Assembly (NCBI RefSeq): GCF_031755915.1
Contig: NC_083379.1
Coordinates: 18,089,501-18,153,500 of the forward strand
Origin: Ziziphus jujuba
Taxonomy: Eukaryota; Streptophyta; Magnoliopsida; Rosales; Rhamnaceae
Direction of reading: 5' to 3'
DNA: 64,000 bases
Shown: positions 25,228-39,265 of the stretch, one piece after another
How positions within the stretch are numbered: position 1 is the stretch's first letter
How the letters are laid out: every line of letters begins with the position of its first letter
Position numbers and translations under genes: made by a program
Notes under the pieces: generated by a model
Databases searched by the model: none
Told to the model about the DNA's origin: nothing
The model's input: the letters and a program-made list of their open reading frames with translations, nothing else

Positions 25228-25715
25228 GCATGAGGGGGAGGGGGAGAGAGAGGGAGAGAGAGAGAGAAAAAGAGAGGGAGGGAAAGAGATTAGAATACCT
25301 TAACCTCTCATTTGATAAACATTATGTATGTTTGATATTTTGATTTTAGTTTTTCTCAAATTGGTTTATACTTTAAATGATAGTTAGGTTTTCTCCTAGT
25401 TAATTTTTCTTTTTTAAATGGAAAAGATTGAAGAAAAAATAAAACAAAAACTACAATTTGATGATCATTTCGAATTTCTTATAAAATAAGGCTTACTTTT
25501 CTAAATGTTTTTTTTTTTGGAAGAAAAAACCAAAAATATAAATTTAACCAAATTAATGAGTTCTTAACCTAAAAAATTATGTTTTCCATCGTAAGATGCA
25601 TAATTCTTTATTGATTATGGATTTGTTTATTTGTATTGTCCTTAAATTTCCTAGTTTTTTGTATATTAAATTGGCTATATAATAAATTTGTTGGAAAGTA
25701 ATTTAAATCCTTATA
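24390..25715 (+). repeat. Locally repeated ~550-640-bp AT-rich unit
   Basis: The phrase TTATATAATAAATTT.TTGG recurs at about 24494, 25131 and 25676. Two further blocks (TTCTCAAATTG.TTTAT; GTAAAACAAAAACTACAATT) recur in the same order between them. A fragment of the third unit, carrying ACCAAAAGTATAG..GTTACCAAATTAGTGAG, appears only at about 33900, beyond the retroelement block. An imperfect (GA)n microsatellite occupies 25190-25286. Confidence 0.55.
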
Positions 25716-25779
25716 CTCAATCATTCTTGGCCCTTCTGTTGTTGTTCTACATGTTCAGGATCCTAATATTCTCTTGTAT

Positions 25780-28700
25780 GGTTATATTGACACTAAATAT
25801 TTTAATTCGTTGTATTTAGATTTATTTTAGGCATATAAATCATATTGGATATATTATAGCCAGTATATATTGTATCCAACTGTTCAATGAAAAATATAAC
25901 ATATTTTTCAATATCATATTTTTACATGGTATCAAAGCCCAACATACTTTAAGTAAAGAAACCTTATTATTATATACTGCTATAGGTTTTTTGTTTTTTT
26001 GATCACCTTGCATATCTCAACATGTCCTTTGCTCACCTTGCATATCTCAACATGTCTACTGATTCCACATCCAATACTTCATCTCAAACACCCATTGTTG
26101 TTACACCAGACAACACTACTACTGTTCTTTCATCTACAATCATGGTGATAAATGCCAATCAAATGTCGTTTTAGCAAGGCATGCTCAATATCACATATTT
26201 TACACCAAAAAACTATTTTGCATGGTGTGTAAATTTCTCAATCTCCTATATAATTATGACCTTGTGGGGTACTTGGATGGGACAACTACTTGTCTTCCTT
26301 CCTATGGTTTTACTTAAGTTCCAAATCTAGAATATATGATTTGGAAACATCCTTATAGTTTTATTCTCCATATGATTCTCAAATCTATGTCTCTATCTAT
26401 CTCTACTCTTGTTATTTCTACAACATCTTCTCATGAAGCTTGAAAAAACTTCCAAAAATAAATGCCAAAAGGTCTCATACTCGGATGCTTAGTGTATGAT
26501 ATAAACTAATGAAGATCCCCAAGGAATCCTTCTATATCAAATCCTATATGCAAGTCGTCAAGCAAATGATCTTGCCTTCATTAGCCATTATTTTAGTGAT
26601 GATGAACTTGTCATTCATGTTCTCAGTGGCTTCGGATCATAACCTAAAAAATTGTGTGTTGCAATTAGAGCCGTGGACTGATAACATTTGATGAACTTCA
26701 TCATAAATTACTTGATCATGAAATCTCCTTGAATCATGATGACAAGTTAAAAAATGCTACACCTATTATTGTGCAATAGAATCAGAAATCAGCATTAGAA
26801 GTTATTCTGATTCTTCTGACTCTAATTGGAACTCCATTAATGGAAAAAAATTAGTAACTGTCTAATTATGGTTTTCAAAATTGCTCTTAAAGCTTTTGTA
26901 ATTCCTCCATATCATCTTCTCAGCATACAGTGGCTCATCTTTTCCCTTGGTAAAACTAGCATGCTCCTTTCAACATTACATCTAATGCACACATTATTTG
27001 TCAATTGTCTGAAAAACTTAGGCATAGTGCCAAAATGTGTCACTCATGTCATTCTCCAATATCTGGAACACATACCAACTTCACTACCAATGATGCGCAA
27101 GGTTCTAATGGTTCTTGGATTGTTGACTCTATTGCCATAAACCATATTACATCTTATCTGTAAAGTTTATCTGTAAATTTTGATTATTTTGATCTTAAAG
27201 AAGTGATGGTAAATCAACTCAAATTTTCTCATGTTAGTTTTGCTATCTTGCAGACTCTTAATCATACCTTTCATCTAGATAATGTCTTTGTTGCTCTTTA
27301 TATAACGTAAAATCTTCTATTTGTTTCTCAGTTTTGTTCTTAAAATAATGCCCTTATTGAATTTTTACCTGAATGTTTTTCCATGAAGGATTTGAGCATG
27401 GGGGCATTCTTGGCCTAAGGCTACAATAAAAGGTATGTGTATTATTTGTTGTTCTCACCCTATCCTGCTACACTCTACTATTCTTCATTTCCTATGTTCA
27501 AAGCTTCCTCATTTATTTGGCATGAGTTACTTGGATATATGTTTTCTTCTACATTTACAAAAATAATGCCATCATTTTCTTTACCTATGTTTGAGTATGT
27601 TCAATCTAGTCTCAATGTAATTCATGTTTATGTAATAAGAGCCATCATTTACCATAAGGTCTATTTATTGTTTAATGTTCTAGTTTTTTATAGGTCATTT
27701 ATACTAATGTTTGGAGCCCTGCTTCGATTATGTCTTTCTATCTTTTGCATTAATGTGTTATGTTTATGGATTATTTTACTAAATACACATGGTTATGTCC
27801 TTTAAAATTTGAATATGATGTTACCTCAATCTTCACTTATTTCCAAAAGCTTGTTCAAACTTTCTTTAATTGAAAAATTAAAATAGTTTATTCTAATGGT
27901 GGTGGTGAATCTTAAGACTTAGTCATCATCTAACAAGTTTAAGGATTCAAAATCGTAAGTCACATCCTTATACATCTCAACTAGCAAGAACTGTTGCATG
28001 CAAGAATAGGCATGTTATTGAGACAGGATTTACCTTGCTTTGTCAAGCATCTTTTCCTTTGAAGTATTGGTGTTGTGTATTCTAAATGACTATTTATCTT
28101 ATTAATGGACTATCAATATCAGTACTTCAAAATAAATTTTCTTATGAAGCCCTATAATTCCCCCACCAATTTAGCAAAATCTTAGGGTTTTTGGATGTTA
28201 GTGCTACCCCTATCTTTATCCATATGATTCTCACCAACTTGAACATTGCTCCCATTTATGTATTTTTCTAGGATACTCATTAATCTATAATTCTTGTCAT
28301 TATTTGGATCCATTGTCCAATAAAATTTTTATTTCTCATCATGTAATTTTCCTCGATTTCATCTGTCCTTTTAAAATAAATTCTATGGCTAACTTGAAAT
28401 CTACTTTGGAGTCCTTTTTTAGTGGTATTCTTTTGATTTGGCTCTTCCTCTCTCTAATTCATTTTCTAAACATGAGTCCCCTCCTATTTTGATGCCTTCC
28501 ATATGTTACCTAGTTCCTATGCGTTCTTCTATTTCTCATGTGTCACTGCAATGATCAAGTTCTTTTAGCATTGATTTTCAAGCTCCACCTACATTGCAGC
28601 CCTTATTAAATTAGTGCCACTACTCAACCATCATAAATCAGTTATTCTCCACCTCAATATGGTCATCCTATGATCACAAGATTAAAAAATAATATCCATA

Positions 28701-30115
28701 AGCCAAAAAAAAAAAAAAAACTCTATCTTGTTCAATCCCAATCATCCAATAATGTTGTTGAAATAACTAGTTTTGTTCAAAAGTGAAAATATCTTCATTG
28801 TCATCAAGCAATAAATGTTGAATTTAATGCTTTTCTTTAAAACTCTATTTTGGTTCTTGTCTGCTCTAATTCATGTAAAAATGTTGTTTGTTGCCATTAG
28901 GTGTTTAGGACTAAAAAATTAAAAAAAAAAATCCTGATGGTTCTATTATACAATCTAATGCCCATCTTGTAACCAAAGGGTTTTCCCAATGTCCTGACAT
29001 TGATTTTTATGAGACTTTCAATCATCTAGTTAAATCCACCAATATACAGGTTATTCTCACTATTATGATTACTAATGGTTGGTCATTAATACAGTTTGCT
29101 ATTAATAATGAAATCTTATAGGGTTCATTGATGATAGATGTTTATGTACAACAACCTTCTAGGTTTTTTCCACTCTCAATATGTAGATTATGTGTTCAAA
29201 TTGAAGAAGATAATTTATGGTCATTGTCAAGGTCCACATGCATCATATATAGAGCTTCAAACATTTTTATAAACCTTCAAACGTTTTTACTTTTGAATCA
29301 GTTTGTTATGTCTTAAATTTTATAGTTCTTTATTCATTATGTATCATGGACATGTTATTCTCTTTCTTTGGGTTTACGTTGATGATACTATTATTACTAG
29401 CAAGTTTTTAAGTATTGCTCAGTAGTGTATCTCGACTCTTTTTTCTTGGTTCTTGCTTAAAGATCATGGATGTTTGAATTATTTTTTTATTGATCAAGTT
29501 CTATCTTGTTAGAGAGGTCTGTCCCTTTTGCAGGAAAAATATATTTTTGATCCTCTTGTAAAGAACAATGTGCATAATGCAAAGCCAATTTCAATTCCTC
29601 TTTTCTAATGAAAAACTTTGTCTTCATGATTGATATAATTTTATTGATGCTCGACAATACCACCATGTTGTTGGTTCCTTGCAATATTATCATTCACTCA
29701 TCCAGATGTTGCCTTTGCCATTAGGCAAGTGACACTGATGATTGTTGGTTCATGATTAATACTTGTCATTTCCTTTATGATTTTTATTGGTGCCATCTAA
29801 AAACAAAAAACTATGGCCCATTTGTCTACTAAGGTAGAGTATAAAGTTGTTACCGCTATGGTAGTCGTGCTAACTTGGGTCTACCATTTGCTTCAGGAAT
29901 TTCAAATTCCTTCTTCTTTTTCTTCTTGTCCAGCTGTATATTGTGACAATGTATGAGCAACTTATTTATTTTCCAATCATGTGTTTCATTCTCATATGAA
30001 GCATCTGTTTTTTTATTTTCATTTTGTTCATGATCAAATGTCTAAGAAGAACCTTTGTGCTGCTCATGTTTATACTTATGATCAATTAGCTGACTCCTGT
30101 TGGTTCAATTTGATT
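25780..30115 (+). mobile_element. Decayed Ty1/copia retrotransposon (LTR end, gag, protease, integrase, RT, RNase H)
   Basis: A tRNA-Met-type primer site TGGTATCAAAGC lies at 25929-25940, directly after an LTR-like end in ACA. Gag-like text starts near 26050. A protease-like WIVDSIAINHIT (DSG changed to DSI) follows at about 27115, then an integrase with text like TKYTWLCPLKFEYDV at about 27780. RT remnants include WSLIQFAINNEIL and the catalytic VYVDDTIITS at about 29375. RNase H text VFHSHMKHLFFYFHFVHDQM ends at about 30090. The order protease-integrase-RT-RNase H is that of copia. Numerous stops and frameshifts make every ORF non-functional. No matching 3' LTR was found: LINE sequence follows directly. 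Confidence 0.8.
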
Positions 30116-30119
30116 TGCA

Positions 30120-32975
30120 TGAATTACATGCTCATGAAGAAAATTTTTTGGATTCAAAGATCACAAGCTAGTTGGTTAAAAAAGGGCGATTGCAATACAA
30201 GCTTTTTTCCATCATAAATGACTAAGAGGTTTGCTCAAAACATTATTAATTTTATTATTGATTAGGATGGAACTGATTTGTTAGGCTATAATTGTGAAGG
30301 TTTTTGTTAACCAGAGGGCACAGAAGGTGTTAGATAATATAGAGAGTAGAATTTCTACTGATATGTATTAGTTGTTATCAAAACTTTTTATAACCTTATA
30401 AATTGTTAATGTTGTCTATCAAATGCATATTTTAAAGTCTCTAGGAATTGATGGTATCCTAACATATGCTTGTAAGAAAGTTTGGCATATCATTGGTGAT
30501 AGTATTATACAAGCTTATTTATAGGTTTTTAATGGTGGAACTCCTTTACATGAAGTAAATCATACTATCGTTTGGCTCATTCGAAAAGTTAAGATTCTAC
30601 TTTAGTTTTGGACTATAGGCATATTAACCTTTGCAACATTCTTTATAAGATTATTATAAAAGTCTTAGCTAACCATTTGAAGCTAGTATTATCGGATATT
30701 ATTTCTAAGGAACAAAGTGCTTTTATATTTCATTGTTAAATTGTCAAAAATGTGATGATCACTTATGAGATTATTCATACGTTGCATAAGAAAAGTTCTT
30801 CAAAGTTTGATTATTTGGGTTTAAATTTTGACATGTGTAAAGCATACAATAAGGTGGAATGGAGATTTCACAAGCAATTATAGAATGTACAATTCCTTCT
30901 TTGATGGGCTCAATTTGTAATAGGTTGTGTAACTTCTATATCTTATATTTTTTAATCAATTAAGGTATGTTTGGAAATATGCTACCTTAAAAAGGATTGA
31001 GACAAAGAGCCTTTAGCCCCTTATCCCTTCCTTCTTTATGTGGAAGGTCTTTTATGGTTTACAAAATAAGTTAAACAGCAGGGCATTATTCATAGCATTC
31101 ATTTTAGCTCAAACTTATCTTTCAGTTTCTTATCTTTTATTTATCTTATCTAGTTTGATGATAAATATGTTGGTTTTTCAAGTTTTATTGGTTGAAGAAA
31201 GATTAACGCTTTTAGACTAGTGTTGGATCATATTTGAAAAGGTTTATAAGGTTGGAAAGAGAAGTTAACATCGAAAACTAGGAAGGAGTGTTGATCAAAA
31301 TGATGGCTCAATCGATCCGAACTTATATTATAATTATTTTAAATTATTGGATGAATGGTATAAAGAAGATTATCCTTCAACGGCTATGTTTCTATGGGAT
31401 AGTATAGGTAGGTGTAAGGATTCGCATTGGCTAGCTTGGAAATAAACTATGTGACCAATAGAAGAGTGGTGGGCTAGGTTTTTGATATTTTTGAAAATTT
31501 TTAGCAAGGTTTTGCTTGCCAAGCAATTGTGGCAGTTATTTCAAAAAATCCAACTTCATTGGGTGCCAATGTGCTTTGTGGATGTAATTTCTCTGTCAGT
31601 TCTATATTGGACGCTATTATACTATGAAATACTTGTTTTCTATGAAAAAGTCTAATGTAGGGTAAATAGCTGCTGGTATCTAGGTATAGATGGCAAAAAA
31701 ATGATGGTTCCATAATTAGTATTTAGACTTCCAAATGGACTATAGTGCCTCAAACCTTTTCGTTAGTCTCCCAATGAGTCTTATCTCCATCTACAAAGGT
31801 TTGTGAACTCATTACACCCTCAGGCAGTTGGGATTCTAATATTATTTATAGTTCTTTTATTGAATGAGAAGCGTATGCAATTTTGAGTATTCCATTTGTT
31901 GGTATGAAATGTCCTAATGTTTTGATTTGATATTATAATGAAAATGGTAGATATTTAGTTAATGTTAGGTTGCTAGACAATAAAGAGTAAGAAGTGAAAA
32001 TTTGGAAATTTCTAGTGGTAATGAGAGGGATGATTACTGGAAAAGTATCTGTAAATAATCAATTGCTAACAAGGTGCAATTGTTTCTATGGAAGGCTTGT
32101 AGAAATATTTTACTTGGTTGTAGAGTTTTAGCAAAGAAAAATTATATAGAAGAAGGGTTGTGTAATATTTGTAAGTTGGAGGATGAATCGATAATATATG
32201 CTTTAAAATGGTGCCCAAATGCTACGAATATTTGGAAGAAGGCATCATACTGATAGTTAGTTTCAAAGTCAGCCTTATCCAATTTTTTTGAGTTTTATCA
32301 TTAGTGAATTTCTATTTTAAAGCTTGATAAACTTGTTTGGTGGCTTATGTGGCTTGGTCCATTGGGAATTAACATGATTTTCATCATTCATGGACATGAT
32401 GTCAATGAAGCCAATAGGTTGTTCCACAAGTGAGTTTTTTTATTTTTGGATTTTCTAATGCAAACAAAATATCACATAAACAACATTTGATTACATGACA
32501 CTTGACTTGGGAAAGACCACTAACCTAGTTTTGTCGAACTCAGGACAAATGGTGCTCTTTATGTAAATAGTAAAATAGTAGGAATTAGCTTTTTTATTAG
32601 AGATAGTGCAAGTAGGAGTATTGTGCTTCCATCTCTGACAATTTTTACTAGAACCCTCTTAACTGAACTAATTACCATTTAATATGGCTTATGATTTTGC
32701 CAAGAGAAAAGTCTTGTTCTTTATCAAGTGGAGTATGAGTTTCTTATTGCAATTCAATTGGTGAAGAACATGAGCAACATTTTGGGTGTGGATGGAAATG
32801 TTGTTGAAAAAATTTAGGACTTGGCACATAGTTTTTCTTATATTCTATTTAGTTATTTTCCTAGAGTCTATAATCAGATAGCTCGTATGCTTGCATTATA
32901 GGCTTTAAGCCCATTTGAAAGGAAGGTTTGGGATTCTAAGAGCCCTATGTGGCTTTTAAATTATTTGTGTTGGTG
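30120..32975 (+). mobile_element. Decayed LINE (non-LTR) retrotransposon, 5'-truncated
   Basis: Conceptual text follows a plant L1-type ORF2 in order across several frames. FWIQRSQASWLKKGDCNTSF comes first (30150), then the RT part with INLCNILYKIIIKVLANHLK (about 30625), FDMCKAYNKVEW (30830) and GLRQ..SPL (30990). A zf-RVT-like segment FLWKACRNILLGCRVLAKK with later CNICKLEDE lies near 32080-32210. A terminal RNase H region has ISFFIRDSASRSIVLPSL (32590) and NQIARMLAL (32870). The endonuclease domain is missing, as expected of 5' truncation, and the RT catalytic loop is unrecognisable. There are many stops. Confidence 0.75.
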
Positions 32976-33005
32976 GTGAGAAATCATCAGCTAGAACTTC
33001 TCCTA

Positions 33006-33860
33006 TGTTGTTGGAAAATTTAAGTAAATCCTCATGTGCTATAACATCAAACTTCTCAGACTGGATTAAAAATGATATAAAGCAATGCAATGCCCTAATA
33101 TCAAAGAATAAAACATAAATGGGGCATTAGCAGTGGTCGATGCAAATCTTGTGATGCTTAAATTAGCATGAGAAAGAAACAGAGAGCTTTTGAAACAGGC
33201 TTCAATAAGCAATGTTTATGTTGAATGAAAGGGAGAAGAAATTTCAAAGAAAAAGAGAAGGATTAGAGCTAGCTAGAAAGGGAAAGGAAGGAAAACCTCT
33301 TTTGAACCTTAGCCCTTTTATAGGGATAAAATCATATCGATTTGCACTGTGTGTCACCTTAGCTACACAATAGAAATGACCTAGACCTCTTATTCATTTT
33401 GAGAGGCTTTTCTATCTTGTTGAAGTATGGTTAGGCCTCAATCATATGACATATGGATGGAATGACAAACTCTTGCTAACTAATGCTTCGTTTGTAAATC
33501 TCTTAATTATGTTCATCTAATGATTCCTTTTGATCGATCCAAAGGATAACTATGGACTAAGGAAGAATAACATCCTATGGTAGGTTGGATCGTAATGATG
33601 ATATATGCACCTTAATCCCCTTTTTTAGATATTTGTACAGATGACATGAAGGTTTCAGGACCTCATTCCATGATTCATCCGAAGGATTCCACTAGGTCTA
33701 ATGTCCCTTTTATTATTTTTTTAGGTCTTTAGTCTATCAAAATTTAGTTGGAGATGGAGTCACATTCAATTTTATTTCTACCTTCACAAATCATGTTGCA
33801 AAGCTGAATTTTTCGCTTCAACTTGCTGAAGTGGACTAAATGCAAAATTCTCCCACAACA
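33006..33860. mobile_element. Possible solo LTR or LTR fragment
   Basis: The segment begins TGTTGTTGGA and ends CCCACAACA, giving TGTTG..CAACA termini over 855 bp. It is non-coding, with a purine-rich block and a CCCTTTTATAGGG box near 33318. Flanking five-base sequences do not match, so the boundaries and identity are uncertain. Confidence 0.3.
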
Positions 33861-36314
33861 ATTTGGATTCAAATTTAATAGGTTCTATGCCTTAATAAAA
33901 TTCCCTTGATTTTTCAAAAATGAAAAACTATCAAATAAAAAAGAAAAAACCAAAAACCAAAAGTATAGATGTTACCAAATTAGTGAGCTCTAACATAATA
34001 ACTTATATGTTTAACTTTACAAATAATCTATAAATTATAGAAAAAACAAAAGATAATCAAAATTGTTCTTCTTTTACTTCTTGACACTTGTATTTTTTTT
34101 TCCTTTTTTTTCGAATGATACTTCTTAACACATGTTAAGTTCATAGCTTTTGTTATCTTACTTTTTAAGACCTATTCTGTAATTTATAAGATATTGGATT
34201 ACTTATTTTAATGTTGTTTTAGAATTTTTAGAACTTGCACTATCATAATTAGTAGAAGAGTAATTATTTATAGATTACTGCATTTTGCATCTTGTTTTTG
34301 TTGTTTTGCGTTAGGTTTTATAATTTTCAAAATTTGTGATTTAGGTCTTTGATTTACAATTTGTTGCAAAATATATGAATTTTGACTAATATGGTATTAA
34401 TGGTCATTCCATGTGAATTGAATATGAGATACCAATGTGATTTTTTCTTTTTCTTTTTTTAGGAATAAGTATAATAAAGTTTAAAATCTTAAAACTAAAA
34501 GGTGTAAAAATACACATTGGATTAAATGCATTTAAATTTCTTTTAATTTAAAATTTTGCATTTTAGTACCTACTAATTTGGAATTTAATGCATTGTAATA
34601 TTAATCATGTGACTTATATATAAGCGATTGTCAAGCCTTGCTAATCAAAAGTTAAACATTGTCTAGTAATAAATTGAAAATCAAGAGCCTAAATTATAAT
34701 CTTTTAAAATTGAAAGATTAAATAACAAAAATGTTGAAGTTCAAGATACCAAAAAGCAATAATTCTTTGTCTAGTCTCCATATGTTTTTGAATTTGTACC
34801 CATAGTATGGGATGGTAAGAGGTAGTCATGAGTATCCCACTATTTTTACGTTCATGTTGTTGATTTGTTTATTATCTTGTTTTAATATTTTGGGTTAAGT
34901 ATATATTTATTTTGGGGTAAAATTATCACTTTGTTCCCATCTATTTTGAATTTTTTGTATAAGGCTAGGGTCATAGCCACATAATCTTTTTATGTTTTCC
35001 ATAGTATTTTCTTCTTTAATTCCTCTTTCACCCTTAGTTTTTGAAATTCTAAAATTCATTCTCTTTTTTCCTATTATTTAAATAATAATAACTGCAATTA
35101 TCAGAAGAAGAAATGCTTGAGCTGACCATGGTTTCCTTATATCAGTATATTAATAGGTTGGATTCGCCGGGCTGAATTTGGATCCGATTCCTGTGATTCA
35201 AGTTAAGGCTTCATAGTTATTCGTAGCATTCAGGCATATCTCTCCTAAATCACATGATGACACAAATTGGACAAACCAAAATAAAACCCAAAAAAGAAAA
35301 AATGAAAACATAGTGGTTATCCAACGTTACATCAAATTCATGGCTGATTAGAAATATGAAAATCCCAATTCAAAGTTTTAATTTATTTCCATAAATGAAT
35401 CAGTGTTACATAGGGTTTATAGTTTTTCAATCAACACTTGCCCTCAACATTGAATGCTTTAATGGTGAAATAGACAGGCATAGGTATATGATGGATTGAT
35501 TCCTTTACTCACTTGATCATAGGCATAGTTTTCTTTAGTTTTAGTAAAACATAATAGAGTGGAATGAAAAATGAATAATAATAATAATAATAAGCTAAAG
35601 TTCTTAACATGGGCAAAAGAGGAATTAGAGAGAAAATACAGAGGAAAAGGTAAAACATCATGTGTCAATAACGCCATCGTTTATATAAATGCATTTTTGT
35701 TCTTGAAAATATCATTAATTCTATCATGTTTCATTTTTATTTCACTTAGCCCCTTTTATAGTCAAACTATAGTGAAGTAACATATTTTAATTAAAAAAAA
35801 TTTAATCTCTTTTTTGTACAAATATTCCAAAAAAAGAAGAAAAATTTACAAAATAGATTAAGTGAAACAAAAATAAATGTGAAGGGGCTAAAATCAGACA
35901 AAAATGAAATGTTAAAATTTTCAAATTATAGATGCATTTGTGCCCAAAAAAAAATAAATAAATATAGGGGCCAAAATTGATACTTAACCTTTATTTTATA
36001 TTGGATCAAAACAAGTATTTTCAATATATAAAATTGAGAATTCATCAAACTATGGTGTTCCTTTGGTTTTTAGATCTTGAAAGAAAAATAAACACACCTA
36101 TGTCCTTTAATATATAATCCTAATTATTACATTCCATAAGATTTCTATAAAATTTCTACCTAAGAAAGAAAAATTGTATGCCACTAGATCACATATGTAT
36201 TTTGAGTTAGAATTTTTGTTGTTACTATTACCATTAAGGATTGTGATTTTAAAAAAATATATATATTATAAAAACTCGTTTGGTTGTGATTTCATAGGAT
36301 TTTCTATTCTTTAA
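33861..36314. other. Gene-free AT-rich DNA
   Basis: The segment begins with a continuation of the repeat unit seen at 24.4-25.7 kb. It otherwise holds AT-rich sequence and an (AAT)n run near 35574-35592. No exon was seen. Confidence 0.5.
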
Positions 36315-37415
36315 TAAAAGAATTATTATCATTCTATGTCTTTAAACTATATTGTATTCTACAAATTGGTCTCAATTTTATTTTTTCAGTTTTATTTTTA
36401 TTTTTTATTTACATTTTAATCCCCAAACTTGCTAAAACATAGCATCGTTAGTCTCTAGTTATGTTTTCATTTTAAAAGAACACATGCGGCCATGTGATGA
36501 ACATCTCTAAGGGTAAAACAATTTTTCTCAAATTGTCCACTCTTTAATCTCTCCTCTCACATGTAAAAACACACACACTCTCTTCTCTCACATGTGAAAA
36601 CTCTCTAATATATCTCTTCTCTTGCAATTTTCATATTTCTCTCTAATCTTTCTTCAATGGACAACAAGAGTTTGTTGGAATATTGTTAATAATGTTAATA
36701 ATGAGGTCTCTAATTTTTGTTAGTTCTATGCTCCAAACACCACGACCCATGATTAGTATCTTAAACCCATGATTTAGTGTTATTGCTTTGTTGTGGTCTC
36801 TAACATAGCCGTTTTTTATTGCCATTTTCATTTTTCATAATTTGTATACTTTAATGGGGAGTTGTGGGTTTAGATTTGATCAAAAACTGATTTATGCAAA
36901 ATTTTGTAAAGCATGTTTTTCCCATGGCTAAAACCTAGCTTTCTTGGGGATTGCTTTTTGGTTAAAATTTGGCGCAAACTTGACAAATGGGATTTGTTTC
37001 CCACATTGAAATGAAACAAATGCCACAAGAATTGTCAAAACGAGAAGTTAACAATAGATCAAGAAATCGGGTCACTCAATCTATTTTGTTAAACTACAAA
37101 CTAAGTCAACTGGACTAGATGGAGAAGGCATGTCATACAATTAATCGTTCAAAGGCATTTTTTCAAATTTTCTAGCAAAGAGAGGGCAATGCGAAAAGAT
37201 ATGTTGACCCCTACAGTTGTCATCACATGCAACACATGTGAGCTTCAGGATACTTTTTAAATGGAAATAAGGTTAGAGACTAACGCTGCTATGTTTTGGC
37301 AAATTAGAGGACTAAAATGCCCCCCCAAAAAAAAAAGGTTTTAGAACCTATTTGTAAAACTTGATAGAGCTTAGGAACTTGCAATGATAAAAATTATTTA
37401 AAAAATAATTCCTTT
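36315..37415. mobile_element. Long-TIR non-autonomous DNA transposon
   Basis: The left arm (about 36319-36520) matches the reverse complement of the right arm (about 37200-37412). Shared words include AAAACATAGCA.CGTTAGTCTCTA and CACATG..CATGTGATG in corresponding order. Arms of about 200 bp around a ~680-bp non-coding centre suggest a MULE-like or foldback element. Exact ends and target duplication were not determined. Confidence 0.6.
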
Positions 37416-38989
37416 TGACACATGATCAGAACCCAGTAACATGATAAGACACGGATAAAAAATTCAATATTTTGGTTTAGCTAATACGGGTTGGGTTGAT
37501 ATTCGATCGACTCATTAACACACATTATCTAAATAGATCAATTCATACATACTCATTAGGTTAACAAGTTATAATGAGCGAAACTTGCCAATGACCAGTT
37601 TCACTTCTTAAGAGGGTATTTTAATAATTATATTATAGGTTAAAAATAAACTTGATTCAATGATTATAATTGTAGTGTAAAATAATTTACGTATCAAAGT
37701 TCCCTTTCCTTTAAAAAAAAAAGTTTTCTAATTTCCCTATCTATGGTTTGTATTAAGATATTATTATTTTATGTTTGTTTCAATATATTTCAATAGCTAA
37801 AAACAAAAAATATTTTTGTTGGTATAATATATATTTTTTGATAGTTACTGTTATTTTTTTCTTTTTTTCTTTGTTTTTAATAAAAAATATTTTATAAATA
37901 TAAAAATAAAATATATAGGTTAAACGATTTATGGATTCACATTAACCCATATTCATAAAAAAGTTTAACCTGTTAATAGATTTTGTTACGAATAATCCAT
38001 TAAATTAATGAATAAATTTAAATATGAATATTTTCATATGTTAGCTTAAAAGTTCATATTTGAATGAGAAAAATTTAACATGAATACGATACAACACAAA
38101 ATGAATTTATTTCTATATGACATGTTGTTAGGTATATTTTGAGGACTCTAAGAGTATTTCTAATTATTTTGTTTATTGCTAAAAAAATTTTGCTATGTTA
38201 GAAAAGTAGATAGCTACTTTTAGAGGGGGGGAACCTTTCTAATAAGTCTACATAAAGACTCTGCTAAACTGATGTGATTAAAAAAAAAAAAAAAAAAAGT
38301 CAATGTGAATGTCTACTTATTGAAGGTTTGCTAGATAAAATATAAATAAATATATATATATCTAACACGTTTATCATGAAAAGGAAATCTATTAAACAAA
38401 ACCTTTATTAGAAAAAATCCAATTTTTTAAAATAAAAATAATTTATATGTCATTAATTAATTAAAATTTAAACAAAATCATTGAAAATTGATTTTTGACG
38501 TAACTGTTTATTAAATAGATATTTATATCACATAGACAGCAAGCTTTTCCAATCTATACTACATACCTAACAATTTACAAAATTATTAAAGGTGTTCTAA
38601 GAATCGCGTACATAAGCAAACTAAATAAATTGTTTTTTAGCCTTAAAATTTAAGATTGGTAGCTAAGAAGCTAGTATAGCAGGGTTAATAGTGCCTAAAA
38701 GGCTCAAAGTAATCACTAAGAAGCTTTGTAATGAAATCCATTTAGACTCTGTTTTGACTTTGGAGTAGGTTGTGAAAAAAGTTGGAAAAAAATATAGAGA
38801 GGAAAACTCAATAAAAAAGTTAAACATTAAAATATGGATTCCTATTTTCCTTCCAAATGGAAGAAAGTTGGAATTCTTTTGGAAAATTTCTCTGTCTCTC
38901 TCTATCTCATGCTTTTTGTCTCTTTCTCTTCTCCTTCACAGTTTCTCTCCATCTTTCTCTCTTTCATGCTTTTTAAAGCTTTTTTTTTT

Positions 38990-39265
38990 TTTTGATTCTT
39001 TGATTTTGAGGGGGGAAAAAAAACTTTTTAAAAGTCTTGCACAATTTTATTGATTTATTTATTGATAATATTGCAATATCCATGAATGTACTATTGGCCG
39101 AACACCATACATTAATCTCTTTGGAAGTTTCTTTTTTTGATTCTTTGATTTTGAGGAAAAAAAAAAAAAAAACCCTTTTGTCTTGCACAATTTTATTGAT
39201 AATATCGCAATATCCATGAATGTACTATTGGCCGAACGCCATACATTAATCTCTTTGGAAGTTGT
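38990..39265 (+). repeat. 145-bp direct tandem duplication
   Basis: GATTCTTTGATTTTGAGG at 38994 recurs at 39139. Both copies continue through poly-A, CTTGCACAATTTTATTGAT, ATCCATGAATGTACTATTGG and CTCTTTGGAAGTT. The second copy lacks about 15 bp after the TTATTGAT word. Confidence 0.85.
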
